Source of the DNA: Lingula anatina | Lineage: Eukaryota; Brachiopoda; Lingulata; Lingulida; Lingulidae | Reading direction: 5' to 3' | Length of the DNA: 41,564 nt | Assembly: GCF_001039355.2 (NCBI RefSeq) | Contig: NW_019774070.1 | Coordinates: 575,732 to 617,295, forward strand | Shown here: one piece after another, positions 29,579 to 41,564 of the stretch | Position numbering within the stretch: the stretch's first letter is position 1 | Layout of the letters: the number at the start of each line of letters is the position of its first letter | The notes under the pieces: generated by a model | Database searches by the model: none | Told to the model about the DNA's origin: nothing | The model's input: only the letters and a program-made list of their open reading frames with translations | Position numbers and translations under genes: made by a program

Positions 29579-31474
29579 TTATAATTCAAATAATTTAATC
29601 CTTCCTCCCCTTTCCCCAACAACCAGTTTTCCGAGATGGTTTAGAGTAACATTTCCTGGATTAAATAGTCCATTGTCTTTGCTTAGAAGAAAACGCTTAA
29701 ATTTCCCATCCGGCGACACCAGGTGCAGACGATGGTTGTTGAGGTCTGCTAGAATTATGTCTCCATTATCCAAGCAGCATGTGCCGCACGGAGCGTCCAC
29801 CTGTCCGTCCCCATCACCGTGGGTACCATATCTGTATTTAAGCTGGAGAGTGGAATTGTATACACGGATGTGATCATCTCCTGGATCTGAGACTATGACG
29901 TCGCCATTCACGTTGCAGTGGATGTATTTAGTATATTGACCCCCTGGGTCTGGTGTCGTCTGCAGGACCTTGCCGTCCTTTTGATGCACAGTCAGAGTAT
30001 GACGACCGGCAACTACATAGTGACCCTTGCTGTTGACCGCTACTGCCTCTGGTGACTCACTGTGGAATGTTTTCACCTGGCCCCCAGCCTTGGTGTAGAC
30101 GATGATTTCATTTGAAATTTGACATCCAGTGATGATGTTTCCGTCATCATCAATGGCAATCCCAACAAACATGTCCTTTTCTTCTGCTCTTGGGTTTGGA
30201 ATTGTACCCAGTAGGATAAAGGTGTTATCGTAGATATGGATTCTATTCCGTGGACAGTCCTCATTACAAAAAATGCCAATAAAGGTGCCACCATATCCAT
30301 CAATGGTCATGTGACTGATCAACTCCTTGGCTAGTTCTACTTTGAATGTTGTCACCAGTCTTCCACTCGCAGCGGGAACCACGTCTCCAAGGCAACTGTT
30401 AATATTGGTTACACATTCCTCCATTTTGTTGGTGATAAGTTGTAGCTGGGTCAAAGCTGCGGGCAGTTTCGGGATGTGGAGAGTCTGGACGCTGGCGCTG
30501 CTTTGCTCACAGGTGTCGGCCATTTGCAGAACATCCATATCGTTCCCATGGTTTATAAGCTTTCTTGAGAAGTCTAGAACGTCGTTCAGTTGGTTTTGGT
30601 CGGAGGTAGCAGTTGCAATTAAAGCATTTAAAACCTCTAGTTTAGCGTTTGACGTGGCATCTGTTTCTTCCAGAAGATCCTCGGCACGTTGACGGACCAT
30701 CTTAATTACTAGCTCCAACTGCTTGTTCACTTGGCTCTTTGCCTTCTTTCTTCCCTGTTCTACTGACGCTTTCTGGTCTTCAGCAGCGGTTTTGAACTGA
30801 TCGTAGAGTAGACTTTTCTTCTCGATTGGCTTCACGTGGAGTTCCAATTTTTCCTTGCGTTTGTCGGCAGCAATGTTGATTCTTAGGCAATCGTGCCCCT
30901 GGTGTTCTAAAACCATACAACCAACACAGACAAACTTTTTACACGCTGGGCAGAATATATCTATGGGGTCCTTGTTGTTGTGGTCACAAAGGATGTTTTG
31001 TCGGGCACGCAGCTCTGTCACGTATTCGTCGCTGTCATACTGGTCGACAGGAAACAGTTTGTGGTCACGATTTAACTTATGAAGCACATGTTCCGAAGAA
31101 CAATCACCACACATACTTTCTTCGCATTCCAAACAACGTTTTGTTGCCGATGGTGGATTCTGGACTTTTTTCAGACAACATACCTCGCATTTCTTGGCGT
31201 TTTTTGCTCTTTCTACTTGCCCAAGTGTGTGTGATATGCTGACCAGAAGATGGTTGGTTTGTAAACTGCTTACACCGCCCCCAGGGAGGTCCCATTGACG
31301 TCTACAGATAGGACAAGGGAAGCGAGAACAACCTCTGAAATTTCTGTCCAAATGGTCTTGGAGGCAATGCTGGCAAAAGGTATGTGTACAGCCGAGGACC
31401 TTGGGGTCTTTGAACTTTTCAAGGCATATGCTGCACGTTAGGTAATCTTCCGTTAGGATTTTGGACAGAGACAT
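29579..31474 (-). CDS. TRIM-B: RING, B-box, coiled-coil, NHL-like protein (631 aa, single coding exon)
   Basis: Close paralogue of TRIM-A. The first 48 residues differ only at position 11 (F to Y), and all RING and B-box metal ligands are kept: CSIC, CTHTFCQHC, CPIC, the C96-H138 box and CDHNNKDPIDIFCPAC. The coiled coil (about 205-320) and the NHL-like propeller (about 370-631) are both intact. Differences cluster in the propeller and in the linker around 365-375, where TRIM-B is three residues shorter (ELAKELISH against ELDKFHEEVISH). An open frame with conserved ligands suggests that both copies are functional E3 ligases. The propeller, the likely target-binding part, diverges faster. The start at 31474 follows the same acceptor context as in A (exon start 31492). 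Confidence 0.93.
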   Translation of the reverse strand: MSLSKILTEDYLTCSICLEKFKDPKVLGCTHTFCQHCLQDHLDRNFRGCSRFPCPICRRQWDLPGGGVSSLQTNHLLVSISHTLGQVERAKNAKKCEVCCLKKVQNPPSATKRCLECEESMCGDCSSEHVLHKLNRDHKLFPVDQYDSDEYVTELRARQNILCDHNNKDPIDIFCPACKKFVCVGCMVLEHQGHDCLRINIAADKRKEKLELHVKPIEKKSLLYDQFKTAAEDQKASVEQGRKKAKSQVNKQLELVIKMVRQRAEDLLEETDATSNAKLEVLNALIATATSDQNQLNDVLDFSRKLINHGNDMDVLQMADTCEQSSASVQTLHIPKLPAALTQLQLITNKMEECVTNINSCLGDVVPAASGRLVTTFKVELAKELISHMTIDGYGGTFIGIFCNEDCPRNRIHIYDNTFILLGTIPNPRAEEKDMFVGIAIDDDGNIITGCQISNEIIVYTKAGGQVKTFHSESPEAVAVNSKGHYVVAGRHTLTVHQKDGKVLQTTPDPGGQYTKYIHCNVNGDVIVSDPGDDHIRVYNSTLQLKYRYGTHGDGDGQVDAPCGTCCLDNGDIILADLNNHRLHLVSPDGKFKRFLLSKDNGLFNPGNVTLNHLGKLVVGERGGRIKLFEL

Positions 31475-31708
31475 GGCTCCTTAGACCGATATCTTTAAAT
31501 CGAAGAATGGAAAGCGTGGATTAAATGATAAAGATTAAGGTTAACACACACCTTGAAGCTATGTTTAAACAAGAAACCATCATCCAAACGTCAAGAAACA
31601 AAAACTTTTACATTCGAACAGGGTAACAACTAGGAATGTCTTACACCCTACGTATAGACAAAGACTGTTTTAATCATCAACCCAGTATAGTTTCAGAATT
31701 ATTATTAC

Positions 31709-31870
31709 CTCTCCTTAGTCCAATAATCTTTCTCTTGGTGGCAGGTACACGGTCTCAGTCGCCATTAAGATGAACTGTCTCTCTTGACATGTACACCTAG
31801 TCAGGTGAGGCAATCAGTATTCAAGGAGACTTCAGTGTCATATTAATCGGTAATATGGCGTTATCTCTCT
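31709..31870 (-). other. probable 5' UTR exon and promoter region of TRIM-B
   Basis: Conserved with 14898-15065, including the GTAAT donor, the ttggtggcaggtac stretch and the tctctcttgacatgtacacct block. Exon status is inferred from the conserved donor; the right boundary is approximate. Confidence 0.45.
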
Positions 31871-32872
31871 GTACACAATAGACATGGTGACATATTTCAT
31901 TGTTGTTATCTGACTTAATTCACTGATAAAACTGAACTAGTAGCAGGGTGGTATAAAATATATTTTTATACATAGGTTGGGATACAAATACATGTACAGT
32001 ATAACAGTGACAAGCCCTTCAGTTAAATGTTGTATTGTGGACTAAGAATTTTTTTTTATATTTAGACGACTTTCAGATTTAACATTAGTACATTGGATTT
32101 CCTGTGATAGTATTGCAGTATACGGAACAAACTTTCAAATGAAGATATTGCTGGGTACATGTATTTGTTATTTCTGGAACATTTTGGTCTACAATGGGTA
32201 CAGTACATGAACTCGGGATGCTTCAACAGTCGCAATCACGTCTCAACAACCACAATCTGCCCCACATTCGTGCAGTGTCTCCTCTACCACATTATACCAA
32301 GGCATACTATACAGGTGATTGTGCTATGCACCTCGACGCGTTTCTGATTTAAGTAAATGGCATTAAATTAGGCAAAATGGAATGTTTGATAACTCAACAT
32401 AAGACTGTCAACATACCCCAGTTCTCTTGAAATATTTTGACTGGCTTCCAGAAATAGGTCGAAGATAATGGGCGTTTAGAATAGTCACTACAGAGTCACT
32501 GAGATACTTTCTTAATGAGGCTACGTTAGAATTTTGGTGCCCGTCCTTATTTTTGCTTTACTTATTGTTATAATTATTATTTTCTGTTTGGTGATTGTAT
32601 ATTTGCCACTTTTGCTCTGTAGTTCAATTGCTCATTACCTTTTAAGTTTGTTCAAAGTAAGGTTATTTATTGATTCAGCGATTAGTCAATGGTAATTTAT
32701 CAATTAATTTTTTGACCAGTTATTCAAAAATAATAGTATATCCATTTTAACTGTACTTGTCTTTATTCAGTCAAGTAAGTTTTTCAATAATTAATTGATA
32801 TAAAGCAAATGAATGAAATTGAATGAAAATAAATATAACTAAAATAAAGTCAGCATGGCACAGTAGGTATAG

Positions 32873-32949
<77 letters not shown>

Positions 32950-33136
32950 ACCCCCCCCACACACACACGAAGGAAATGTGTTTCATTCCAATTAACTCTA
33001 TGCAGACAACTTGACTCCTATATTATTGTGTACCTGAGATAATGTTGTAGATTTCAAATATAAATGGTGGTAAAGATAAATGATGTTTAAGAAACGCTAT
33101 TATATCGGAGCACCTAAAGTTTTTTTTTAAATCCAT
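31871..33136. other. spacer between TRIM-B and SLC18-B
   Basis: Aligns discontinuously with 15066-17511 of unit A but lacks the LINE fragment. It contains the conserved SLC18 poly(A) signal (32762-32767) and the compound microsatellite (32877-32960). No gene recognised. Confidence 0.55.
32877..32960. repeat. (CT)n(CA)n compound microsatellite
   Basis: Orthologous in position to 17252-17311. Frames through it on both strands are artefacts. Confidence 0.95.
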
Positions 33137-36100
33137 TTATTCTTCATCGGAAGGACATCTTTCGTACGCTTTTCCATCAGATTTTTCTTCCTAGAATACA
33201 GAACAGAGTATAATACAGGGTTTCTTAAACCAATCTAAAATTATTCCTGCAAGACAAAAATAAACATGTAAACAAAAAAGGGAATAATAAAAAGGTGACG
33301 AACGGCATGCTACACTGTAAAAACGGTAGACTATTCCAACTGTAAAAAAAAAAAATTGCCGTTTTCTGGTGAATAGTGAATATGTGAATATGAAAAAAAA
33401 AACAATAAATTTTCTACACTTACCGTACATTCTTCTGGCACTGGATGACAGATCATTATCAGACATAAACATGCGTATAAGATACACACGAAGGCAACCA
33501 GGTAACATGCCCTGCAATGTGTACAGATGGGCCAGTGTGAATAGATATAAGAATTAATAAGACGATGAAACATGCAAATGAATAAACACACACACATATA
33601 TAATTGTTCCTTCTTATGTGTAATGAGCTTATAGAGTAAAATATGTGATTATGTATACCCATGTTTAATGTTTAATTTTGTGATTCTGTCTTTATGTCGT
33701 CACAAAGCCAACAAAGAGAATGGCGATTGACAAGGGGTGTTATAAATAAAAAAAAAAGGAAGAAAGAAAAATATCAAGTTTAACATCAGAATAACAAATT
33801 ATAAGGCCTTTCTCTGAATAATCTTACCATTCGAACGTTGTAGCGGCCATAAGTGCCCCAGTACCTGACGTTCCTTAAAAAAGCAAAATGGATTATGGAT
33901 TAGGACTTTGTTCTACTCAAAGCGAGAAAGAGAGAAAGAGAGATTCCCTTTCAACTGACTGGGTGACAAACTGTTAACTCTAATGGTTTCAAATTAATCT
34001 TATTTGTATTTGTTTTAAGAGAAATGTTGACTTGAATGAGACACGAAAAGAAACCTTATAGTTTAAGAAAAAAACCCACCCATAAATTGACTTGACTATT
34101 GACACCTGTTATGCAAGGTAAGCTATACCCACCCACAGCGAACCCCAAAGACAACATGGCGCTGGAAAGTCCGAGCACCTGCGCTATCTCGGAGTTGTGA
34201 CGTAGCTCCACGAGGTTGGTTACTATTGGCGACACGACTGTCATCACAAAGGCAAATCCAGCACACAAGATACAGTTCGGTGCCAGAGCTTCCCAAACAC
34301 TCCTCGTCCATGGGTACTATTAAAGCGAAAATACTCTCAATAAGCAGGTGCAGTTTTGGTTTCTTGGTTTATCATAAAGGTGTGTGTGCGTTAAACGCTT
34401 AAATTCAACGTGAACCAATCTTGTCTTCAGCGAAACACTTTAAACAAATAAATAAATAAATAAGGAAAGCCTTTTTTACAGAGGAATTTGAGAACAAAGC
34501 TGCATCTGATTTGTAAAGGGTCAAATCTGCTAAAACTTTTAGTTTGTAGGCTTACACCAGATTTTGGCCTAAAGTTCTTTTGAAAAATAGGCCCTCAGCT
34601 TTTCAGGGAGATAAACTTACCGAAATATACGCAGTTACAAATAAGAGCAGTCCTGATGCAGCTAAAATCCAACTGAAACATGTATATAGTTTGGGTTAAG
34701 TTTACCTAATGAACTTAACTGAGTTTACTTAACTAATATATATGACTAGACTACAGCATACATGTACGATTTGATACGTATATTAACTGTATATGCCAAT
34801 AGTTTGGTTTCAGTAAAGTTTTGAGAGTTAAACCTGTTGTTGCTGTATGTCATAGTTAAACAGTACAGTCTTCCATGGCAGGAGATATTATAGGCACAGG
34901 GTAGTTCATGGTGCCAATCTTTACGGAGAATGTGGTAATTCATGAGCGACATCAAAGTCTTCTGTGCGTTCAAAAATCAATGGACTACTTTTATCACAGC
35001 AAAGAAAAAAAAGCAAAGTAGTGTTGTATACGTATCAGTTGTGTTTAGAAGAGAAAAGCGCGTACTTATTGACTATTTTTGATGTATAGAAGAGTAAGGC
35101 ACCTACTTATCAAGTATTTTGGATAGTCGCTTTACAACTTCTTGCATCATAAGCTGGACAACTCCTGAGACCACAAATAATACACCTGAAAATAAACATG
35201 TACAAATAGGTCAAATTGACTGGCAACAGCACATGGTAAAAAGAAGCTCGCGCTTAAATTAAAAACTTTTAATGCTCTTAGTATTGAAGATTTTTATAAG
35301 CCGGGCAATAAATCCCTCGTTTTTTGTTATTTCATCGTATCATATAGATAAGTATTCCCTTACTGTACATGTTAATGTCTGTTGTATGATCAAATAATAA
35401 AATAAAACGGAAAGGCATTTAAACAGCAATAAGAATAATAATTTGCCTAGCAATTTCCCCTCAACAGTAAGGTACATCTAAAACCGTTCACAAAATTACG
35501 ATCTGTACACCCCTGTTATAGTTTTTATTTTCTGAATACAAATGCTTATTTTGATGCTTATATCCTTAAAGGGTTAATCATCTAATTATTCATGTGTGAA
35601 ATTCATTTTGGTGCAACTTCATCGCCCGCTAAATGGTCTGAATACGGAAGTAATTCGAGTCAAATGATACCTATTCTCGGGAATCGAAACGTTAACAAAT
35701 ATACACGATCATTGATTATTTCCTAGTTTTGCTCATTCCATATGTTTTACCAGTTTCACTAATGGGGTCTTATTAGCTAATGGAAATATTCCAATGATCT
35801 AATGCCCTTAAAATGACCATGTCTAAATTCCGTTTTAGAATTATAAACACAGGCCACATGCAATATAAATGACATCTCTCAATACTGCCTCTGTGACGAC
35901 TCAATTGGAAATAATTGAATGTTCTAATATCCTTAAAACTATCGTGTCCAAATTTCGTTATAGATGATAAATACGCAAGGTGCATGACATCTCTCAATTC
36001 CGTGTCTTTGGCGACTTTCCATATGAACCCAGTAATGACGTCATTAATGTCCCGGGCATTAATTATAATGGACCAGGGCGGGTCATGTTGTAATTTAAAT

Positions 36101-39100
36101 GCGGCGCACCTACCTATTTGCCACTCCTGTGCTCCTCGCTGTAGGAGCCACGGTGGCGCCATTGCTAATATTGGGGAGTAGGAAAAGTTTACGACGAAGG
36201 CAAAACCTACAAAGAAGAAGTTTTTCAACGTTCATTGTTACAAAGGTGAAAAACAACGAATTTTTAAATGTGAAACTCGGGGTACTTATCAAGGGAGTGG
36301 CGTGCAAACACTGGTTAACATACAAGCATCATCAAAAGAATCTGAATAATTAAAAGTATCGGTCAGAAATGAAAATATCGTTTGGCCACACATAATTGAT
36401 AAATTTGTTACGAGCAGAGACACGGTCGGTTGTTGTTCGTTGTTTAAAACCTACGGTGTTCAATGGGCATAGCAGCTATAATAAAATGTACTGGATCCGT
36501 GTTGTGCTGTACCGAATAACAGTTCGATGAAAACCAAACGGAACATTCAACCTTGATCTCGTCCCTGTTGGATGTGCATGCCTTTATATGTTTTAAGTTC
36601 CAAAACAAGGCAGTTTGTGGAGAACTTACCTAAGGCATGGATAATATACGGGTCTTTTAATATATTGAGAAACCTTGAGATCCTAAACGATTTATTGTCG
36701 TCATCAGTACCCTATAATAAAATAAGAAGTTAATAAATTGACTATATAGACAAATCATTCTCATACTGGTACTGATGAAAAAGTTAATGTTACGAGATTA
36801 TCAAATATTTTCCAGGGTCTTTTTTTTTCGTTCGTTCTTATGTTTTAACAGTTTTAAGCGTTCAATTTCACTATACCCAGTAGCTGTATGGCTTAATGGA
36901 ATAACTAAATGATCTAATTCCCTTAAAATGGACGTATCTGCGCCCTTTTATCCTAGAAAACTGAATTTATTCGATAACAAATCTTACCTCCGCTGTGGGG
37001 CAAACAACCANAATTCGAGTCAAATGATACCTATTCTCGGGAATCGAAACGTTAACAAATATACACGATCATTGATTATTTCCTAGTTTTGCTCATTCCA
37101 TATGTTTTACCAGTTTCACTAATGGGGTCTTATTAGCTAATGGAAATATTCCAATGATCTAATGCCCTTAAAATGACCATGTCTAAATTCCGTTTTAGAA
37201 TTATAAACACAGGCCACATGCAATATAAATGACATCTCTCAATACTGCCTCTGTGACGACTCAATTGGAAATAATTGAATGTTCTAATATCCTTAAAACT
37301 ATCGTGTCCAAATTTCGTTATAGATGATAAATACGCAAGGTGCATGACATCTCTCAATTCCGTGTCTTTGGCGACTTTCCATATGAACCCAGTAATGACG
37401 TCATTAATGTCCCGGGCATTAATTATAATGGACCAGGGCGGGTCATGTTGTAATTTAAATGCGGCGCACCTACCTATTTGCCACTCCTGTGCTCCTCGCT
37501 GTAGGAGCCACGGTGGCGCCATTGCTAATATTGGGGAGTAGGAAAAGTTTACGACGAAGGCAAAACCTACAAAGAAGAAGTTTTTCAACGTTCATTGTTA
37601 CAAAGGTGAAAAATAACGAATTTTTAAATGTGAAACTCGGGGTACTTATCAAGGGAGTGGCGTGCAAACACTGGTTAACATACAAGCATCATCAAAAGAA
37701 TCTGAATAATTAAAAGTATCGGTCAGAAATGAAAATATCGTTTGGCCACACATAATTGATAAATTTGTTACGAGCAGAGACACGGTCGGTTGTTGTTCGT
37801 TGTTTAAAACCTACGGTGTTCAATGGGCATAGCAGCTATAATAAAATGTACTGGATCCGTGTTGTGCTGTACCGAATAACAGTTCGATGAAAACCAAACG
37901 GAACATTCAACCTTGATCTCGTCCCTGTTGGATGTGCATGCCTTTATATGTTTTAAGTTCCAAAACAAGGCAGTTTGTGGAGAACTTACCTAAGGCATGG
38001 ATAATATACGGGTCTTTTAATATATTGAGAAACCTTGAGATCCTAAACGATTTATTGTCGTCATCAGTACCCTATAATAAAATAAGAAGTTAATAAATTG
38101 ACTATATAGACAAATCATTCTCATACTGGTACTGATGAAAAAGTTAATGTTACGAGATTATCAAATATTTTCCAGGGTCTTTTTTTTTCGTTCGTTCTTA
38201 TGTTTTAACAGTTTTAAGCGTTCAATTTCACTATACCCAGTAGCTGTATGGCTTAATGGAATAACTAAATGATCTAATTCCCTTAAAATGGACGTATCTG
38301 CGCCCTTTTATCCTAGAAAACTGAATTTATTCGATAACAAATCTTACCTCCGCTGTGGGGCAAACAACCAGCAAACGTAGCCCTAAGATGAACGAGAGAA
38401 AACAAAAAAAATTATTTAATTTCCAAAATGGTACGACTACAACATTAAAGCAATAAATCACAATGTCATTTGAGATGATGATAATTGGATACATTTATTG
38501 CATTATATTATATTATATTATATTATATTATATTATATTATATTATATTATATTATATTATATTATCCCAACCTGCGTCAAAACATTTGAGACCTCCCTG
38601 TAGAAGAAAAGGCGCCAGTCTGCCCAATAGCTGGTATAACACACTGCCCATAGAGTAACCTCCTAAAATAGGTCATTTTTTTATTTTATTTTATTTACTA
38701 AAAACCACCTTTAAAAGATGAGTAACAGAATAAATACAAGTCAATTTTATGGAACACTGAATAATTATCTAATAAATTGAAATAATAAGCAATATATAAT
38801 ATTTTGACTGTTATCATCTGAATTGGTCCAAAAACCTGAATATATCTTGCGTTTTGTCTTTTTTTTAATATACCGACTGGAAATAAAATTGACTTGAATG
38901 GACATATCCTTGTGACCCCCAAGAAAACCCATAGGTTTGCCTACTCTCTTCAAGAACCACAGATGGATTTTCCACTAGATATTCGCAGATATGTCTCTGT
39001 CTAATTCTACTGTGTCTAGAGGGAATTTATGTATGGAATTATCTTCACGCCTTATCCTGACTCTATTATAGAGAAGTTAAGTTAGCCATGCAACACAAAC

Positions 39101-39306
39101 TACCTACCTACCTAGCATTCCAACTGCATACCCTCCAAATGCCACTGCAAACGCTTTTGTCCTTTCCTTTTTATCTTTGAATCTTTCAGCAAGTAATGTC
39201 ACAGCTACAACAGAACAGTGCAGAAAAACAGTTGCTTTACAAAATGAACGTCAGATTTTTAAAAATTAATTAAATATGAACGCGTGCATCAGCTGGCGTG
39301 CGTGCG

Positions 39307-39380
<74 letters not shown>

Positions 39381-40650
39381 CGGTCCTTAAAAGTAGACAA
39401 AATGTATCGTTGAACAACTAAATGACTGCTATGGTGTTGTAGGGCTCAGATAAAATAATAAAAGAAATAAACACTATTATGTTCAGAAGAAGACTTCTCA
39501 GGTGATCATTTTAAGGGGAAGTCTGTAAACTTACCAGCAACATATGTGACACTTGACCCCAGGCCCTGAACCATGCGTATCAGAATCAGCAGAGGGAATT
39601 GTTTTACAAATGCAAAAGCTGAAATTATACCATCATTAAATTATTCTGAAATTATCATTCACTTAAAATATAAAGATATGTTTTCAGCTGTCGTGTTATA
39701 CATACGCAGGCAAATAATGTGTGTTTGTAAAATCAAAGTACTTCACGAAGTATCCAAAACCATCGAAAGCAGAGGGAAATCTACAAATATGACGGGAAAA
39801 CTCACAATCAAACCAATTAAATGTATATATTATATAAACAGTATTTGCGTTTGATTCAAGCATAAGAATAAAACATTTAGTTAAATTGGAATTTAAAAAT
39901 TACCTATCGTTGCCGCGGCATCTAGAACACACCCAACCAGCAGAGGCGACTTGTGGCCAAACCTTAAAGATGGTTTAAATAGTTATATAAAACACAATAT
40001 TGGAGTATATGCACAATGTTATCATATCATTTTTCCACCCTTTCTTCCATCATTCCGTCCATCCATCCATCTATTCTGTAGGTTAGTGTTTCAATCGGTC
40101 ACTTTGTTAGTCAGTCAGATAGACGTCAGTCAGTTCGTCAGTCAGTGAGTCACTTAGTCAATTAGTCAGTCAGATAGACAGATAGTCTGTAGAGTAAGTC
40201 ACTTAGCTAGTCAATCAGTCAGATGTCAGTCGGTTAGTAAGTCAGTGAGCCACTTAGTGAATCAGTCAGTCAGTTAGACAGGTATCAGTCTGTAGAGTCA
40301 GTCACTTAGTCAATCAGACAGATGTCAGTTGGTAAGTCAGTCAGTGAGTCACGTAGCCAATCAGTCAGTCTCTCCCCTCTTGAATTAGTCAGTTGCTATG
40401 GAATCATTAGCGTACCTGCCAACCACGATCCCGACCAGCGGCCTCACCACTATCTCCACTGCAAACTTAACTGCCAGCAGCACTCCGCCTTTGCCAGAGA
40501 GGCCTTCTATCTTAGGGGCCTCCCTACTACCCCCAGGGACGGACGCACCACCCCCAGGGACCGCCACGACACTGGAGTTACTGGGAGAGGTTTGACAGCT
40601 GGTCGTTGGGTCTTCGTCGTCTTCCATTAGAAGGCAGGGGAGGATGGCTT
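33137..40650 (-). CDS. SLC18-B: vesicular amine transporter-like protein, coding exons 2-15 (5' end outside window)
   Basis: Exons 5' to 3': 40416-40650, 39904-39962, 39535-39618, 39112-39204, 38573-38662, 38348-38382, 37990-38071, 37474-37566, 35107-35185, 34621-34672, 34133-34316, 33828-33873, 33424-33511 and 33137-33190. Each has exactly the length and phase of its counterpart in SLC18-A, with conserved splice sites. Exon 2 here has a normal GT donor. Protein differences fall mostly in the luminal loop (exon 2: EDDEDPTTSCQTSPSNSSV, adding an NSS glycosylation site) and in the tail (EEKSDGKAYERCPSDEE); membrane segments are nearly unchanged. Extra copies of exons 8 and 9 and part of 7 at 36630-36711, 36114-36206 and 36988-37010 lie in a block repeated across a single N and are best ignored. 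The first coding exon is expected beyond the right edge. The same missing aspartates as in A are seen in TM10 and TM11. Confidence 0.85.
35652..38370. repeat. 1359-bp near-identical direct repeat across a single N (assembly artefact likely)
   Basis: 35652-37010 and 37012-38370 match at a constant offset of 1360. I found one difference (c at 36254, t at 37614). The copies are separated by one N at 37011, and the first copy breaks off inside exon 7. An overlap of two contigs placed side by side explains all of this better than a real duplication would. Confidence 0.85.
38501..38566. repeat. (TATTA)n microsatellite in SLC18-B
   Basis: Counterpart of 22315-22396, without the TATTTTA interruptions seen in A. 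Confidence 0.9.
39307..39377. repeat. (GT)n(GA)n microsatellite in SLC18-B
   Basis: Counterpart of 23113-23278 and much shorter, showing length change since duplication. Confidence 0.95.
40085..40375. repeat. GTCAGT-rich minisatellite expansion in SLC18-B
   Basis: Irregular 4-bp (cagt) and roughly 60-bp higher-order units (gtcagtcacttagtcaatcag, agatgtcagt, gtctgtagagt). The matching place in unit A (23920-23980) has about one unit only. Confidence 0.8.
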
Positions 40651-40654
40651 CTGC

Positions 40655-40692
40655 AATAAATAAATAAACAAATAAATAAATAAATAAATAAA
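40655..40692. repeat. (AAAT)n microsatellite
   Basis: Immediately upstream (minus-strand sense) of the exon 2 acceptor of SLC18-B. Unit A has only two to three units there. Confidence 0.85.
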
Positions 40693-41564
40693 TGATAACA
40701 ATGAAAATTAAACCTTGCAAATATACAGACCATGGCACATTGAAATAACTTAATCTGACATTAATGTCAACAGAATTTTGTGCAAATATTTAAAAAATTG
40801 TAATAACAAGTTAAGTACCATATCTAGTTGATTTATGAGACATACTTAAAGTAAACATATTTTATTTGTGTGTTGAGTAAAATTTGACGCTTGACAAACT
40901 TGGAAATATATATGTAATAAATCTTCTGTTACCCAGCGGAAAAAGCATTTTGCCCACACTCACAAATACGTGACAAGAAAAAAAAAATCGGCCGCAATAT
41001 AAAATTCATGTACACCGATGTAGAATTTGGTGTCCATTATCAAATATATATAACAGTCCCAAATTTGAAAGGGTTGACAGTTGGCTAAAATCCATTCCCC
41101 AAGCGGTAACAAGGCCGATAATACAGGACTTACATGAAAAGTGCTTCAAAATATTGACTGCATAATTTATTTAAATCACAATAATCAATTTCTCTAATTT
41201 TGTCTTAATATAACTTTTGAAGCGTTCTCATGTCAACGTTGCAACTTTCAATTTTTTTTCTATTTTCGTTTAAAGTGCCTAACGTCCTTTCGAAGTCACA
41301 AAAATTATGTAACTTTTATAGTTGATTTATTACAACTGCATTCGCTTTCAGTTTGCAATATACTATAGCCTACAATCTATCGCGTGATGGTTCCGCATTC
41401 AATGCCACAGAATTTTAATGATAAAAACATCTCACCTTGAAGTATTTCACTGTATGGCCACTATAAAAATACAGGTTCTCCTTTGTCCAGTTAACAGATT
41501 TTAATCTATGAAAATGGCCTTTCAACGCCACCACCAACAAAAAAAAAAAAAAAAAAAAAAAAAA
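40693..41564. other. first intron of SLC18-B, window edge
   Basis: Aligns with 24300-25470 of unit A except for the TTAA element, which is absent. No exon was found. It ends in a poly(A) run (41540-41564), which probably marks a contig end. Confidence 0.6.

Noticed and set aside
35915-36353. Plus-strand frames of 84-88 codons present twice (again near 37275-37713)
   Set aside because: Antisense to an SLC18-B exon and intron; the doubling reflects the repeated contig block.

Overview
This is nuclear DNA from an animal, most likely a marine invertebrate. The genes have short exons with GT-AG introns, and one AT-AC and one GC-AG intron are also present. The sequence is AT-rich, full of microsatellites and miniature transposons, and contains two runs of N (887 bases and a single base) from a draft assembly. 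The protein families are metazoan and partly ciliary. A 'pearl'-like element (tandem units of about 160 bp, an ACGG-type microsatellite and a hairpin) at the left end, plus TRIM genes of a type expanded in lophotrochozoans, make a mollusc my best guess. That guess is an inference, not a proof.

Left third (1-12.6 kb): three single-copy-type genes. The first four coding exons of IFT80 (intraflagellar transport, complex B) lie on the minus strand at 1250-2853; the first intron is a textbook U12-type AT-AC intron. Divergent from it, about 1.07 kb from start to start, is a complete nine-exon homologue of CXorf58 on the plus strand (3924-7975, 421 aa). Tail to tail with that gene is the 3' half of a DSBA/FrnE-like thiol oxidoreductase on the minus strand (9255-10527), whose 5' half falls in the N gap.

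Right two thirds (12.6-41.5 kb): a direct tandem duplication, all genes on the minus strand. Each unit holds an SLC18 (vesicular amine transporter)-like gene of 15 small coding exons and, downstream of it, a TRIM gene with RING, two B-boxes, coiled coil and an NHL-like propeller, coded by one exon. Unit A is TRIM-A 12642-14546 and SLC18-A 17512-26477 (complete, 501 aa by exon assembly). Unit B is TRIM-B 29579-31474 and SLC18-B 33137 to beyond the window (exons 2-15). A decayed third copy of the SLC18 3' flank, with its poly(A) signal still aligned, lies at about 28060-28440, so the array once had at least three units or partial units. Exon lengths and phases are identical in A and B. The encoded transporter keeps the SLC18 fold landmarks but lacks the acidic membrane residues that vesicular monoamine transporters use.

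Comparing A with B dates several insertions in A: a TTAA-flanked miniature element with an empty site in B, a nested palindromic element, a repeat with CCAAGGAGG/CCTTGGCGG termini, and a dead L1/Tx1-like LINE fragment. In B, a 1359-bp block is repeated almost perfectly across a single N and should be treated as an assembly artefact that falsely doubles exons 7-9. No tRNA, rRNA or CRISPR was seen.
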